From the NCBI GenBank assembly GCA_025808415.1, contig CP075525.1, forward strand, positions 908,501-972,500: a DNA stretch of 64,000 nt, read 5' to 3'. Positions within the stretch are counted from its first letter, which is position 1. The number at the start of each line of letters is the position of its first letter. A program made the position numbers and the translations under genes. The notes under the pieces are model-generated. The model did not search any database and was not told the DNA's origin. It saw nothing but the letters and a program-made list of their open reading frames with translations. This stretch comes from Cyclobacteriaceae bacterium (GTDB lineage: Bacteria; Bacteroidota; Bacteroidia; Cytophagales; Cyclobacteriaceae). This document shows positions 19,060 through 27,723 of the stretch, in pieces.

Positions 19060-20173
19060 GGGAAGGTGCTGCTTCTAATTCGTTTAGTGTCTGCAGGTAT
19101 TTGTTGATAACGAGTGCCTCATCAAATTCAGCTTCCATTTTCTTTCTGCCGTTCGCCCCGTAGGTCATCAGTTGATTGTCATCCAGCAAGGTGAGCGTGC
19201 GCATTTTCTCAGCCAGGTCGTCAGCGTCTTTCAGGTTACACAATAATCCGTTTACGCCATGCTCCACTACCTGGGTGCATCCAGGAACATTAGTGGCAAT
19301 AATGGGCTTTGAAGAACTGGCAGCTTCAAGCAAAGTACGAGGTGTGCCTTCACGGTATGAGGGTAAAACAATACAATCAGCTTTTGTGATAAATTGACGC
19401 ACATCATCCGTTGTACCGAGATATTCAATCGTACCTGTATTAATCCACGATTGGACTACATCGCGGCTAATACCCCTTTTGTGTTCAGGATCCATAGCAC
19501 CAAGCACCTGGAACCTTGCATCAAGCCCCTGCCTTTTAAGTTTTCTTACCGCCTCAATGTACTCCATAATCCCCTTGTCAGTAATCAGTCGTGAGATCAG
19601 TAAGAAGGTAAATTTTGAATTGCGCGTATAAGGAACAGACGCGAATTTCTTTAAGTCAATGCCTGAACCGGGTATCAGGTCCACGGCATTTTCAGGTACT
19701 AATTTCTTATTTAAAAAAAGTTCAAGGTCATCCGGGTTTTGAAAAAATACTTTGCGGGCAAAACGAAAACTTGAACGATATAAAAACTTCGCGATTATCG
19801 AAAGAGGTCCTTTTTTCAGGAAAACAGTCCCCAGCCCGCAAACATTGTTTACTGCAGGTATGCGTAACAATGCAGCGGCTAAAGTCCCATACACATTTGG
19901 CTTAATTGTATAATGGAGAACAACATCCGGACGGATACTCCTGTATATGGAGTATAGCTCGAAAATCAGGGCAAAATCTTTAATAGGATTTGCACCACGG
20001 CTATCCATTTTCAACGGATGGTGGATGCAACCCAATTCCTTTAAGGTTTCAGTGTACGGGTCAACAGGTGCAATGGTGTGTATTTCGTGGCCAAGGTTCT
20101 GGAGCGATTTTATCAGGCTTAGCCGGAAATTGACAATATTCCAGGAGGTGTTCAGTACAATGGCAACTTTCAT
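19046..20173 (-). CDS. Glycosyltransferase family 4
   Basis: A 375-residue GT-B retaining glycosyltransferase. It has an N-terminal acceptor domain (KVAIVLNTSWNIVNFRLSLI) and a C-terminal donor domain with FLLISRLITDKGIMEYIEA and the EX7E-like VLPSYREGTPRTLLEAAS. The YTIKPNVYGTLAA segment resembles enzymes building lipid-linked oligosaccharides (PglA-like); donor and acceptor are not determinable here. First gene of the minus-strand exopolysaccharide cluster, divergent from hflX. Confidence 0.9.
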   Translation of the reverse strand: MKVAIVLNTSWNIVNFRLSLIKSLQNLGHEIHTIAPVDPYTETLKELGCIHHPLKMDSRGANPIKDFALIFELYSIYRSIRPDVVLHYTIKPNVYGTLAAALLRIPAVNNVCGLGTVFLKKGPLSIIAKFLYRSSFRFARKVFFQNPDDLELFLNKKLVPENAVDLIPGSGIDLKKFASVPYTRNSKFTFLLISRLITDKGIMEYIEAVRKLKRQGLDARFQVLGAMDPEHKRGISRDVVQSWINTGTIEYLGTTDDVRQFITKADCIVLPSYREGTPRTLLEAASSSKPIIATNVPGCTQVVEHGVNGLLCNLKDADDLAEKMRTLTLLDDNQLMTYGANGRKKMEAEFDEALVINKYLQTLNELEAAPSHAGR

Positions 20174-20311
20174 GAATCAGATTAAAGGCCTTCCTATAAA
20201 TGAGCTTAAAAAACGCTTTTTGAATCGAAAACCAAGTTTTGAATCAACAAAACTATATAAAAGTAACCGCTCTGAAAAACTGATTTTAATGGTGTTAACT
20301 TTACTGGCAAA

Positions 20312-21520
20312 ATGATGGAAAAGAAGCTTAAGCATACTGCGGTTTTACTGGCACTTGGCGATGCCCGCCAACCTGAAATTACCACTGAGCATTTGGATGA
20401 ACTGGCTTTTTTGGCTGAGACAGCGGGGATTCACACGGTGAAGCGAATGGTCCAGAACTTAAAAACGCCAGACCCACGGACATTTATAGGCAAGGGTAAA
20501 GTGGAAGAACTGAAGGAATTTGTGGGTTTTCATAAAGTTGACACGGTAATCTTTGATGATGATTTATCCCCCTCACAATTGCGTAACCTTGAAAAGGAGC
20601 TTAATCCCAAAGAAAGTGAGTTAAAGGTGAAGATTTATGACAGAAGCCTGTTGATACTGGATATTTTCCTGAAACGCGCCCAAACTGCCCAGGCCCGCAC
20701 ACAGGTTGAATTAGCCATGAACCAATACCTGCTTCCGCGGTTAACCCGTATGTGGACCCACCTTGAACGCCAGCGTGGGGGCACCGGAACCCGGGGTGGG
20801 GCGGGTGAACGTGAAATTGAAACTGACCGAAGGAATATTCGATACCGAATTAGTTTGTTGAAAGACGAGCTAAAAAAAATCGATCAACAACGAAAAACCC
20901 AACGTAAAGCGAGGCATAATATTGTACGGGTAGCTTTGGTTGGTTACACCAATGCTGGAAAATCAACCCTGATGAACAAACTATCAGGTTCAGGTGTGCT
21001 GGCTGAGAACAAGCTGTTTGCTACGGTTGATGCCACCGTTCGAAAAGTTACACTAGGGAATATTCCTTTTTTACTGTCAGACACGGTAGGGTTTATCCGT
21101 AAACTTCCCCATCACCTTATTGAATCATTCAAATCAACCCTGGATGAAGTACGCGAAGCAGATATCCTGCTGCACGTGGTTGATGTGGCCCATCCGTTCC
21201 ACAACAATCACATTGAAGTAGTAAGCAACACCTTGGCGGAAATTGGTGCATCCGGGATTCCGGTGATCCTGGTATTGAATAAAGTAGATGCTTTGAAAGA
21301 GCAACACGCTCAGGGCCCCTTAAACCTGGACTCCATGAAAAGTTATTACAACGAGCATGGATTTGCTCAGGTAATTTTTGTTTCAGCCGAAACGGGCGAA
21401 AATATGCTGGCCTTGAAGAAATTGTTGTTTGAGGAGGTAAAAAAGAAACACCTTATCATTTTCCCAAATTACCTGAAGGACGGCTATGCGTTCGCCCCTT
21501 TTCAAACTGAGGAGGTATAA
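20312..21520 (+). CDS. hflX: Ribosome-associated GTPase HflX
   Basis: A 402-residue protein with the HflX N-terminal domain (residues 1-180, TFIGKGKVEELKEF), a coiled-coil linker and a G domain: G1 GYTNAGKSTLMNKL (about 215), G3 DTVGFIRKLPHHLIESFKST (about 255), G4 NKVD (about 326). It splits stalled or idle 70S ribosomes, mainly under stress. Two ATGs lie in tandem (20312 and 20315) and either may start. The glycine/arginine-rich RQRGGTGTRGGAGEREIE segment is typical of the family. Confidence 0.95.
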   Translation: MMEKKLKHTAVLLALGDARQPEITTEHLDELAFLAETAGIHTVKRMVQNLKTPDPRTFIGKGKVEELKEFVGFHKVDTVIFDDDLSPSQLRNLEKELNPKESELKVKIYDRSLLILDIFLKRAQTAQARTQVELAMNQYLLPRLTRMWTHLERQRGGTGTRGGAGEREIETDRRNIRYRISLLKDELKKIDQQRKTQRKARHNIVRVALVGYTNAGKSTLMNKLSGSGVLAENKLFATVDATVRKVTLGNIPFLLSDTVGFIRKLPHHLIESFKSTLDEVREADILLHVVDVAHPFHNNHIEVVSNTLAEIGASGIPVILVLNKVDALKEQHAQGPLNLDSMKSYYNEHGFAQVIFVSAETGENMLALKKLLFEEVKKKHLIIFPNYLKDGYAFAPFQTEEV

Positions 21521-21535
21521 GCATGCAGATTAGTG

Positions 21536-21867
21536 GTAGCCCCGACAGGAATCCCTGCCAGCCGTCAGGCAGGGAACCTGTATCAAAAGTTTAGGGAACT
21601 TCAATTCTATCCCCGCCCGAAAGTACCGCCCGGTATGGGTGAGAATTGACTAAGGAGAAATTGCAAGTTTCAACCTTAAATGGAACCAACGATTGGGTAA
21701 AGTAGCCCCGACAGGAATGCCTGCCAGCCGTCAGGCAGGGAACCTGTATCAAAAGTTTAGGGAACTTCAATTCTATCCCCGCCCGAAAGTACCGCCCGGT
21801 ATGGGTGAGAATTGAACTAAGGAGAAATTGCAAGTTTCAACCTTAAATGGAACCAACGATTGGTAAA
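21536..21867. repeat. Two tandem 166-bp units made of interrupted tRNA-Arg copies
   Basis: Unit 1 is 21536-21701 and unit 2 is 21702-21867, nearly identical; the intact tRNA-Arg follows at once. Each unit, read on the minus strand, carries most of the tRNA from the D arm to the 3' end but is broken twice. About 32 bases are inserted in the D loop, and a palindrome with CCTGCC/GGCAGG arms (net 20 bases) is inserted in the T loop. The 5' acceptor strand is missing, replaced by unrelated sequence. Two bases also differ around the anticodon arm (A26 to T, U33 to C). They cannot fold as normal tRNAs. There is no protein gene in this stretch. Confidence 0.88.
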
Positions 21868-21868
21868 G

Positions 21869-21940
21869 TAGCCCCGACAGGAATCGAACCTGTATCAAAA
21901 GTTTAGGAAACTTCTATTCTATCCATTGAACTACGGGGCC
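21869..21940 (-). tRNA. tRNA-Arg (anticodon CCU)
   Basis: A full cloverleaf on the minus strand. The acceptor 5' GGCCCCG pairs with 3' CGGGGCT (one G-U), with discriminator A. The D arm is GTTC/GAAT, the anticodon stem GAAGT/ACTTT with loop TTCCTAA (anticodon CCT, reading AGG), and the T arm ACAGG/CCTGT with loop TTCGATT. CCA is not encoded. The last in a row after two broken copies. Confidence 0.95.
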
Positions 21941-21970
21941 AAAAAAACAGAGGCGGCAAGTTAAAAAAGA

Positions 21971-22732
21971 TTATCCGTAAATCTCATTCAGCAAACCCGC
22001 CAACCGTACGCCTGCCTGAAGCAGCCGTTCTTTGGCAATGTCAAAATATTTGTAGGAGTACTGGTACCCAAGCCGGGCATTTCCATAATCGTATACCTGC
22101 TTGCGGTACGTCATGCTTTCATTGGCCCACTCGCGAACGGTGTTGCGTTGCCAGGTTTGCACCTGGTTGGCAGAAGGTTTTTCCAAGGCCTCGGCAAGTT
22201 CGGTATAACTTAATCGTGTATCGTCAATCATGTCACTGTCCCAAACCCTGTGCAGGTTGCTATCGGCACGAAACCACATAATTTTGATGTCATTCCCGCC
22301 ACGGTCATCACCGCGGCCCACATGCAAAGGTTGATGAATATCGCCCACCAGGTGGATAAGCCATTTAAGCCGCTCAACTTCTTGCTGGGGGGTTAACTTT
22401 TTAGATTTGAGTTCAGCAACAATACGCTCAATGCTTTCAATGATATCGCCTTTTGGGTTTTTTTCTGCTTGTGCGTAAGTCATGCCATCGGGTATGGTAA
22501 CCCAATGCCAGTCGGCTGTATAGTTATATGTCGAGTCGGAGCGGATTTCATCCATCCATGTACTGGCCATAGCCAAGGACTGGCCGTTAAGAATTCGCGC
22601 AATGGCCTTTTTTGCTTTCTTGTTCAGGTACTTATTGGCAATGTAGCCGGTGGCACGATGCCCGGTAGCCCCCCATCCAAAGGATAAAAATGATAAGGCC
22701 GTGAGCAATACAGTGGTTAGTAGTCGATTCAT
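21971..22732 (-). CDS. S1/P1-type nuclease, secreted
   Basis: A 253-residue zinc-dependent single-strand nuclease/3'-nucleotidase of the phospholipase C/P1 fold. Starting at the ATG at 22732 gives a clean signal peptide (MNRLLTTVLLTALSFLSFG) with the mature chain beginning WGATGHR, whose N-terminal Trp and His are zinc ligands in this family. A longer frame to 22774 would hide the signal. Other ligands are in DWHWVT, LVGDIHQPLHVGRGDD and GGNDI. Probably periplasmic or secreted, scavenging nucleotides or phosphate. Confidence 0.92.
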   Translation of the reverse strand: MNRLLTTVLLTALSFLSFGWGATGHRATGYIANKYLNKKAKKAIARILNGQSLAMASTWMDEIRSDSTYNYTADWHWVTIPDGMTYAQAEKNPKGDIIESIERIVAELKSKKLTPQQEVERLKWLIHLVGDIHQPLHVGRGDDRGGNDIKIMWFRADSNLHRVWDSDMIDDTRLSYTELAEALEKPSANQVQTWQRNTVREWANESMTYRKQVYDYGNARLGYQYSYKYFDIAKERLLQAGVRLAGLLNEIYG

Positions 22733-22827
22733 TCGCTGATCATTTAGCGGGCAAATATCCTTAAAAACAACCAAAGCTGTTTTGTGAATCCTTTATTTTA
22801 AATTTATGTTTTGCGACCGGTACGGTT

Positions 22828-23616
22828 ATGTCCCAGCTTGTTAAACTCCACGCTTTTTTAGTAGCCAAGCAGCTTGATATTAAAGGCATTAAGAATTTTC
22901 TGGAAATTAAAGTCCAGGCTGATTCTTCATCAGAATTGTTTTACCGGTTAGCCGAGGGCAAGTATCAGCACTATTTCAACTATGGTGTAATTGTTTTTGC
23001 AGGTTATACGGAAGAAGAAATGGTGTGGGCCATAAAGGCTGTGCAGACCTTTCAGCGTAATCCGGTTACCCACTGGTTGCGCGACAGCCATGAAATCCGG
23101 TTTGAGCCTGGAAGCGAAATTCAATTTGAGTTTAATGAGGTGGTAGTGGGCTCGCTTGATGATAAGGTTATGCGCATTACTATGTTCAACCTGGCCCAAT
23201 CGGTTGCGATGGATTATTACCACTCCGTTACCGAAAACCTGCTGGCGGAAGTAAAGGGTTTTACGCAGGAGTTGGAAACGAGCGGCAGGTTAAGCCTGAG
23301 CCGAAAGGCCATGCGAAAGTTTTTGGGCCGGGCATTAAATACACAAAACGAAATTGCCGAGAACATCTACATTTTCGATGCACCTGAATTGGTGTGGGAC
23401 GATCAGTTTCTCGATAAACTTCACCTGGGCTTAATTCGCCACTTCGATTTGCGCGTTCGTTTCAGTGAGTTGGAATACACCATGCGCATCATCGAAGATA
23501 ACCTAACAATCTTCAGGGAACTTTCCCATCAACGCGAAAGCAGTTTGCTGGAGTGGATTATTATTCTGTTGATATTCGTTGAGGTATTGGATATGATCAT
23601 TTCAAAACTGTTCTAA
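22828..23616 (+). CDS. RMD1/DUF155 family protein
   Basis: A 262-residue protein with a soluble N-terminal part and one C-terminal membrane helix (LLEWIIILLIFVEVLDMIISKLF) preceded by HQRESSLLEW, the hallmark of the RMD1/DUF155 (YagE-type) family. Eukaryotic members are mitochondrial inner-membrane proteins linked to mitochondrial translation or meiotic nuclear division; bacterial members are uncharacterised as far as I know. It lies 11 bases upstream of the C39-like peptidase and may be the first gene of the peptide-ligase operon. Confidence 0.85.
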   Translation: MSQLVKLHAFLVAKQLDIKGIKNFLEIKVQADSSSELFYRLAEGKYQHYFNYGVIVFAGYTEEEMVWAIKAVQTFQRNPVTHWLRDSHEIRFEPGSEIQFEFNEVVVGSLDDKVMRITMFNLAQSVAMDYYHSVTENLLAEVKGFTQELETSGRLSLSRKAMRKFLGRALNTQNEIAENIYIFDAPELVWDDQFLDKLHLGLIRHFDLRVRFSELEYTMRIIEDNLTIFRELSHQRESSLLEWIIILLIFVEVLDMIISKLF

Positions 23617-23627
23617 GAGTTAGTAAT

Positions 23628-24350
23628 ATGCGCAGGGAACTTAATCTTGGATTTGACATTAAAGCACAGCCCGATGAAGTGACCTGCGGCCCTACCTGTT
23701 TGCAGGCTTTGTACCAATATTACGGTGATGACGTTGCGTTGAAGGATGTCATCCGGGAGGTAAAGCAATTGAAGTCGGGCGGTACGCTGGCGGTTATGCT
23801 TGGTAACCACGCATTGCAGCGGGGCTATAAGGTTTGTATTTATTCCTACAACCTCAATGTTTTTGATCCAACGTGGTTCAAGCATCCTTCAAAAAAAATT
23901 GTTCAGTTCCTTAAACAACAAATGGAGTTTAAGCATAAACGCAGGAAATTGCAGATAGCTTCAAAGGCCTATATTAAATTCCTGGAATCGGGCGGTGAGG
24001 TTCGTCACCTTGAACTGGATGATAAACTCATCAAAGGCTACCTGAAGAAATCCATACCAGTATTAACAGGCCTCAGCGCAACGTATCTTTACGGAAGTTC
24101 TCGGGAAATACCCCAGTTCAACATTTACGATTCCATTAAAGGCGAGCCGGTGGGGCATTTTGTGGTGATTAGCGGATACGATGAAGATAAAAATGCAGTT
24201 TACCTGGCGGACCCGATGACACCTAATCCACTCGGCAAGGGGCAGGTGTATAATGTTAGCTTTCCCCGCCTTATCAACAGCATTATGCTGGGCATAGTTA
24301 CCTACGATGCCAACTTGTTAGTAATAGAACCCGGAAAAAAAATCCGATAA
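23628..24350 (+). CDS. Peptidase C39-like cysteine peptidase
   Basis: A 240-residue papain-fold protein. The nucleophile Cys is in DEVTCGPTCLQALYQYYG (about residues 17-34, Cys about 21). The His is in GHFVVISGYDED (about 183) and the Asp in VYLADPMTPNPLG (about 203), giving a full Cys-His-Asp set. No signal peptide or transporter fusion is present, unlike bacteriocin-processing C39 domains, so it probably acts in the cytoplasm. Seven bases separate it from the ATP-grasp ligase gene. A role trimming or transferring a peptide made by the two downstream ligases is inferred from context. Confidence 0.82.
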   Translation: MRRELNLGFDIKAQPDEVTCGPTCLQALYQYYGDDVALKDVIREVKQLKSGGTLAVMLGNHALQRGYKVCIYSYNLNVFDPTWFKHPSKKIVQFLKQQMEFKHKRRKLQIASKAYIKFLESGGEVRHLELDDKLIKGYLKKSIPVLTGLSATYLYGSSREIPQFNIYDSIKGEPVGHFVVISGYDEDKNAVYLADPMTPNPLGKGQVYNVSFPRLINSIMLGIVTYDANLLVIEPGKKIR

Positions 24351-24357
24351 CCCTGTT

Positions 24358-25803
24358 ATGCCAAAGCTAATTGTTGTCGAGAACCCTGAACGCTGGCAAT
24401 TCAAGCTGGAAGATGTTGACGTTATTACGCCCGCACGGTATATAGATGGTGAGGTATACCAGCAAGCCAAGGGCTTAAAAGTTTTAAACCTGTGCAAGTC
24501 GTACCACTATCAAAGTTATGGATATTATGTGTCGCTATTGGCCGAGGCCAGGCACCATAAGGTTTTGCCCGGTGTGGCTACCATCCAGGACTTTCGCTTT
24601 CCTTCGATTTTACGTGAAGATTCACAGGATTTTGATAACCTGATCCAAAGTGTGTTTAAGAGTTATACAGACGACAGGGTTGAGTTCAACATCTATTTTG
24701 GCATCACCAAATCGGAGCACCTGAATAAACTGGCCCGTCATTTATTTCAATATATACAAGCCCCTTCCCTAAAGGCCGTATTTGGCAGACGCAACAAATG
24801 GCTCTTGCAAAGCATCAAACCTTTGAGCATTGGTGAAGTTCCTGAAACTGATCTTGGCCTGTTGCAAAAAGGCCTTGAACAATACCTTCAGCGAAAGCGT
24901 GAGTACCGGCCCGACAAGAAAAAATATGACCTGGCTATTCTGGTAAACCCCAAGGAAACCAATCCGCCTTCCGATGAAAAGGCTATTCAGCGTTTTATCA
25001 AAGCGGCCGACCAGGCAGGTTTTTATACCGAGCTGATTACAAAGAATGACCTGGATAAACTCGTACAGTTTGATGCCTTGTTTATCCGTGAATCAACGTA
25101 TGTTAACCATCATACCTTCAGGTTTGCAAAAAAGGCACAATCATTAGGGCTTGCGGTAATTGATGACCCCGAATCAATTTTAAAGTGCACCAATAAAGTT
25201 TACTTGTTTGAATTGCTGAACGCCAATAAAATTTTGACACCCCGGTCATTTGTCATCAGCAAAGAGAATTATAAAAAATTGCCTGATAAATTACCTTTTC
25301 CATTTATACTTAAACAACCCGATGGTGCCTTTAGTAAAGGTGTCTTTAAAATATCCTCTGCCGATCAATTTAAAGAAGTAACCACGGCCATGTTCAAAGA
25401 TTCAGATTTGCTTATTGCCCAGGAATATTTACCCACACCTTTCGATTGGCGGGTAGGCGTAGTGGATGGTAAGCCGCTCTATGTTTGCAAATACTTCATG
25501 GCTTCCGAGCATTGGCAAATCGTAAACTGGAATGCCCAGGAAAGTTCGCGCGAAGGAAATGTAGATTGCATCCCGGTTGATCAGGCACCCTCCGGTTTGA
25601 TACGTACTGCCTTAAAAGCAACTGCACTCATTGGCAAAAGTTTGTATGGTGTAGACATGAAGGAAGCCGATGGTAAGTTTTACGTTATTGAAATAAACGA
25701 TAACCCTAATATTGATGGAGGCATTGAAGATAAAATCCTGAAGGATAAATTGTATTCCACCATAATGGACGTATTTTTAAATAAGATCAAAGCCGATCGA
25801 TAA
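24358..25803 (+). CDS. RimK-like ATP-grasp ligase with RLAN N-terminal domain
   Basis: A 481-residue two-part protein. The N-terminal ~190 residues (MPKLIVVENPERWQFK ... VLNLCKSYHYQSYGYYVSLLAEARHHKVLPG) look like the RLAN domain found before RimK-like ATP-grasp enzymes. The C-terminal half is an ATP-grasp fold: LAILVNPKE, a Lys in FPFILKQPDGAFSKGVFK, LIAQEYLPTPFDWRVGV and the Mg-binding EINDNPNIDGG. It should form an amide bond between a carboxylate, via acyl-phosphate, and an amine. Substrates unknown. One base separates it from the GCS2-like ligase gene. Confidence 0.88.
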   Translation: MPKLIVVENPERWQFKLEDVDVITPARYIDGEVYQQAKGLKVLNLCKSYHYQSYGYYVSLLAEARHHKVLPGVATIQDFRFPSILREDSQDFDNLIQSVFKSYTDDRVEFNIYFGITKSEHLNKLARHLFQYIQAPSLKAVFGRRNKWLLQSIKPLSIGEVPETDLGLLQKGLEQYLQRKREYRPDKKKYDLAILVNPKETNPPSDEKAIQRFIKAADQAGFYTELITKNDLDKLVQFDALFIRESTYVNHHTFRFAKKAQSLGLAVIDDPESILKCTNKVYLFELLNANKILTPRSFVISKENYKKLPDKLPFPFILKQPDGAFSKGVFKISSADQFKEVTTAMFKDSDLLIAQEYLPTPFDWRVGVVDGKPLYVCKYFMASEHWQIVNWNAQESSREGNVDCIPVDQAPSGLIRTALKATALIGKSLYGVDMKEADGKFYVIEINDNPNIDGGIEDKILKDKLYSTIMDVFLNKIKADR

Positions 25804-25804
25804 A

Positions 25805-27046
25805 ATGGTACAACCCCCGCGCATACATCTGTTTCAAGGCTATGGCGTAGAATTGGAATACATGATTGTAAACCAGGAGACGCTGGCCATAAAACCCATT
25901 GCCGATGAACTGCTGAAACATGAGTTGGGCAGTTATGGCAGTGACTTTGAAAACGGAATGGTTACATGGTCTAACGAGTTGGTGCTTCACGTGCTTGAAT
26001 TAAAGTCCACTTTTCCTGAAAATAACCTCACGGTGCTGGAGCATGCCTTTGCGGATAATGTTAAGCGCATCAACGCCATACTTACCGGTTGGAACGCCAA
26101 ATTATTGCCCACAGGTGCCCACCCTTTTATGGACCCATTGGCGGAAACAAAGCTATGGCCGCATGAAAGCAATGAAGTATACGAGGTCTATAATAAGATT
26201 TTTGATTGCCGTGGCCACGGCTGGTCCAACGTGCAAAGCACGCATTTAAATTTGCCGTTTTATGACGATGAGGAATTTGCCCGGCTCCATGCAGCCGTGC
26301 GTTTAGTGCTGCCCATCCTACCGGCCTTGTGTGCCAGCACGCCAATGATCGAGGGGCGATTGACAGGCTCGTTGAATACGCGTTTGAAATATTACAAAAC
26401 CAACCAGTCTAAAATACCATCCATTACTGGCCGGGTAATTCCCGAAGCAGTTTTCTCTAAACGAAATTACCTGAACACGATTTATGAAAAAATCAAGAGC
26501 GATATTGCGGTTCATGACCCACAACAGCTATTAAACCCCATTTGGGTAAACTCGCGTGGTGCCATACCACGCTTCGACAGGGGTTCTATTGAAATCCGCA
26601 TCATGGATGTGCAGGAATGCCCGGCTGCGGATATTGCACTATTGGAGTTGGTCATTGAAACCATTAAAGCATTGGTGAATGGAAAGTTGATTGACCACGA
26701 TGCACAAATGAGATATAAAACCGACACCCTGGTACAGCTTTTCGATTTGTGTGTTGAGCGTGCGGAAGAAGCTATGGTGCAGGATGCCGAATACCTGAAA
26801 ATTTTTGGTGCTGATAAGCCTGTAAGAGCGGGTGATCTCTGGAAGTTTATACTGGATTCCTTGATCAGGCGCGGTAACACTGTGTTGGAACGGTGGCGCC
26901 CCGAATTGAACATCCTGCTCAACGAAGGCTCATTGGCTACGCGCATTGTAAAGGCACTTCATGGCGATTTAGGCCGAGCTTCTGTTCATAAAGTTTACAG
27001 TCAGTTGGCCGATTGCCTGGCTCAAAATAAAATATTCCTCCCCTGA
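25805..27046 (+). CDS. GCS2-like carboxylate-amine ligase
   Basis: A 413-residue glutamate-cysteine-ligase-type enzyme. The catalytic acidic motif YGVELEYMIVN (about residues 12-22) and TWSNELVLHVLELKS hold the Mg/ATP-binding glutamates, with GHGWSNVQSTHLNL and PRFDRGSIEIRIMDVQECP further on. GCS2 relatives make gamma-glutamylcysteine or other glutamyl amides; the actual amine substrate is unknown. Start ATG lies one base after the ATP-grasp stop. Its TGA shares its last base with the proposed ATT start of the next gene. Confidence 0.88.
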   Translation: MVQPPRIHLFQGYGVELEYMIVNQETLAIKPIADELLKHELGSYGSDFENGMVTWSNELVLHVLELKSTFPENNLTVLEHAFADNVKRINAILTGWNAKLLPTGAHPFMDPLAETKLWPHESNEVYEVYNKIFDCRGHGWSNVQSTHLNLPFYDDEEFARLHAAVRLVLPILPALCASTPMIEGRLTGSLNTRLKYYKTNQSKIPSITGRVIPEAVFSKRNYLNTIYEKIKSDIAVHDPQQLLNPIWVNSRGAIPRFDRGSIEIRIMDVQECPAADIALLELVIETIKALVNGKLIDHDAQMRYKTDTLVQLFDLCVERAEEAMVQDAEYLKIFGADKPVRAGDLWKFILDSLIRRGNTVLERWRPELNILLNEGSLATRIVKALHGDLGRASVHKVYSQLADCLAQNKIFLP

Positions 27047-27723
27047 TTTACGCAAGCATTGTTATTAGTTGCGAGCATGCCGGAAACTTGGTTCCGGAAA
27101 AATTCAAGCCTTTATTTGACGGGTCGGAAGAGTTGTTGCAGTCTCACAGGGGTTGGGATCCTGGTGCGTATGAGGTAGCCACGTATTTGTCCAACCAACT
27201 GCATGTACCCGTTTACAGTATGGCGGTTACACGGTTATTGATCGAGATGAACCGTTCGCTCAACAGCACAACATTATTTTCTGAGTTTAGCAGCGGTCTT
27301 TCAACTACAGAAAAATCGCAACTTGTGCAGGACTATTATTTACCGTATCGGAATGCTGTTGAAGCGGCCATAGCACATAATGTGAGGCCGGTGCTTCATT
27401 TGTCTGTGCACTCTTTTACCCCCGTTTTACATGGAGTTGAGCGAAACGTTGATGTAGGTTTACTGTTTGATCCGAATGTTGCGTCAGAAACAAGGTTTTG
27501 TACTGCGCTAAAAAAATCCCTCGAAATCCGTTTGCCTGATCTAAGGATCAAATTCAATGAGCCTTATAATGGAACCGATGATGGTGTTACCATGGCCATG
27601 CGAAAAAAATTCCCAGGCACTGAATACCTGGGAATTGAAATTGAACTCAATCAAAAATTTGTAGGTAGCCCAACCTGGTTAAGGATTCAGCGGGCTTTTG
27701 GTGAAGCTATTCGTTTAAGCTAA
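27046..27723 (+). CDS. N-formylglutamate amidohydrolase family protein (non-ATG start)
   Basis: About 225 residues. The N-terminal signature IVISCEHAGNLVPEKF carries the zinc-binding residues of the family, followed by HRGWDPGAYEVA (about 42), VLHLSVHSFTP (about 118) and EIELNQKFVG near the end. These enzymes hydrolyse an amide on a glutamyl-type substrate. No ATG or GTG lies upstream of the signature; an in-frame TAA is at 27028. The frame reads I-Y-A-S-I-V-I-S from an ATT at 27046 overlapping the upstream TGA by one base. TTG at 27088 would delete the zinc motif. Last gene of the peptide-ligase operon. Confidence 0.82.
   Translation: MYASIVISCEHAGNLVPEKFKPLFDGSEELLQSHRGWDPGAYEVATYLSNQLHVPVYSMAVTRLLIEMNRSLNSTTLFSEFSSGLSTTEKSQLVQDYYLPYRNAVEAAIAHNVRPVLHLSVHSFTPVLHGVERNVDVGLLFDPNVASETRFCTALKKSLEIRLPDLRIKFNEPYNGTDDGVTMAMRKKFPGTEYLGIEIELNQKFVGSPTWLRIQRAFGEAIRLS

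Noticed and set aside
19947..20315. 122-residue ORF on the plus strand
   Set aside because: Antisense to the glycosyltransferase start and overlapping the hflX start; composition is not protein-like.
21591..21833. 80-residue ORF on the minus strand
   Set aside because: Lies wholly in the tRNA-derived tandem repeats and encodes its own repeat; no plausible start or family.
21536..21867. Possible CRISPR array because of tandem repeats
   Set aside because: Only two units of 166 bp with internal tRNA sequence; no short repeats with unique spacers and no cas genes.
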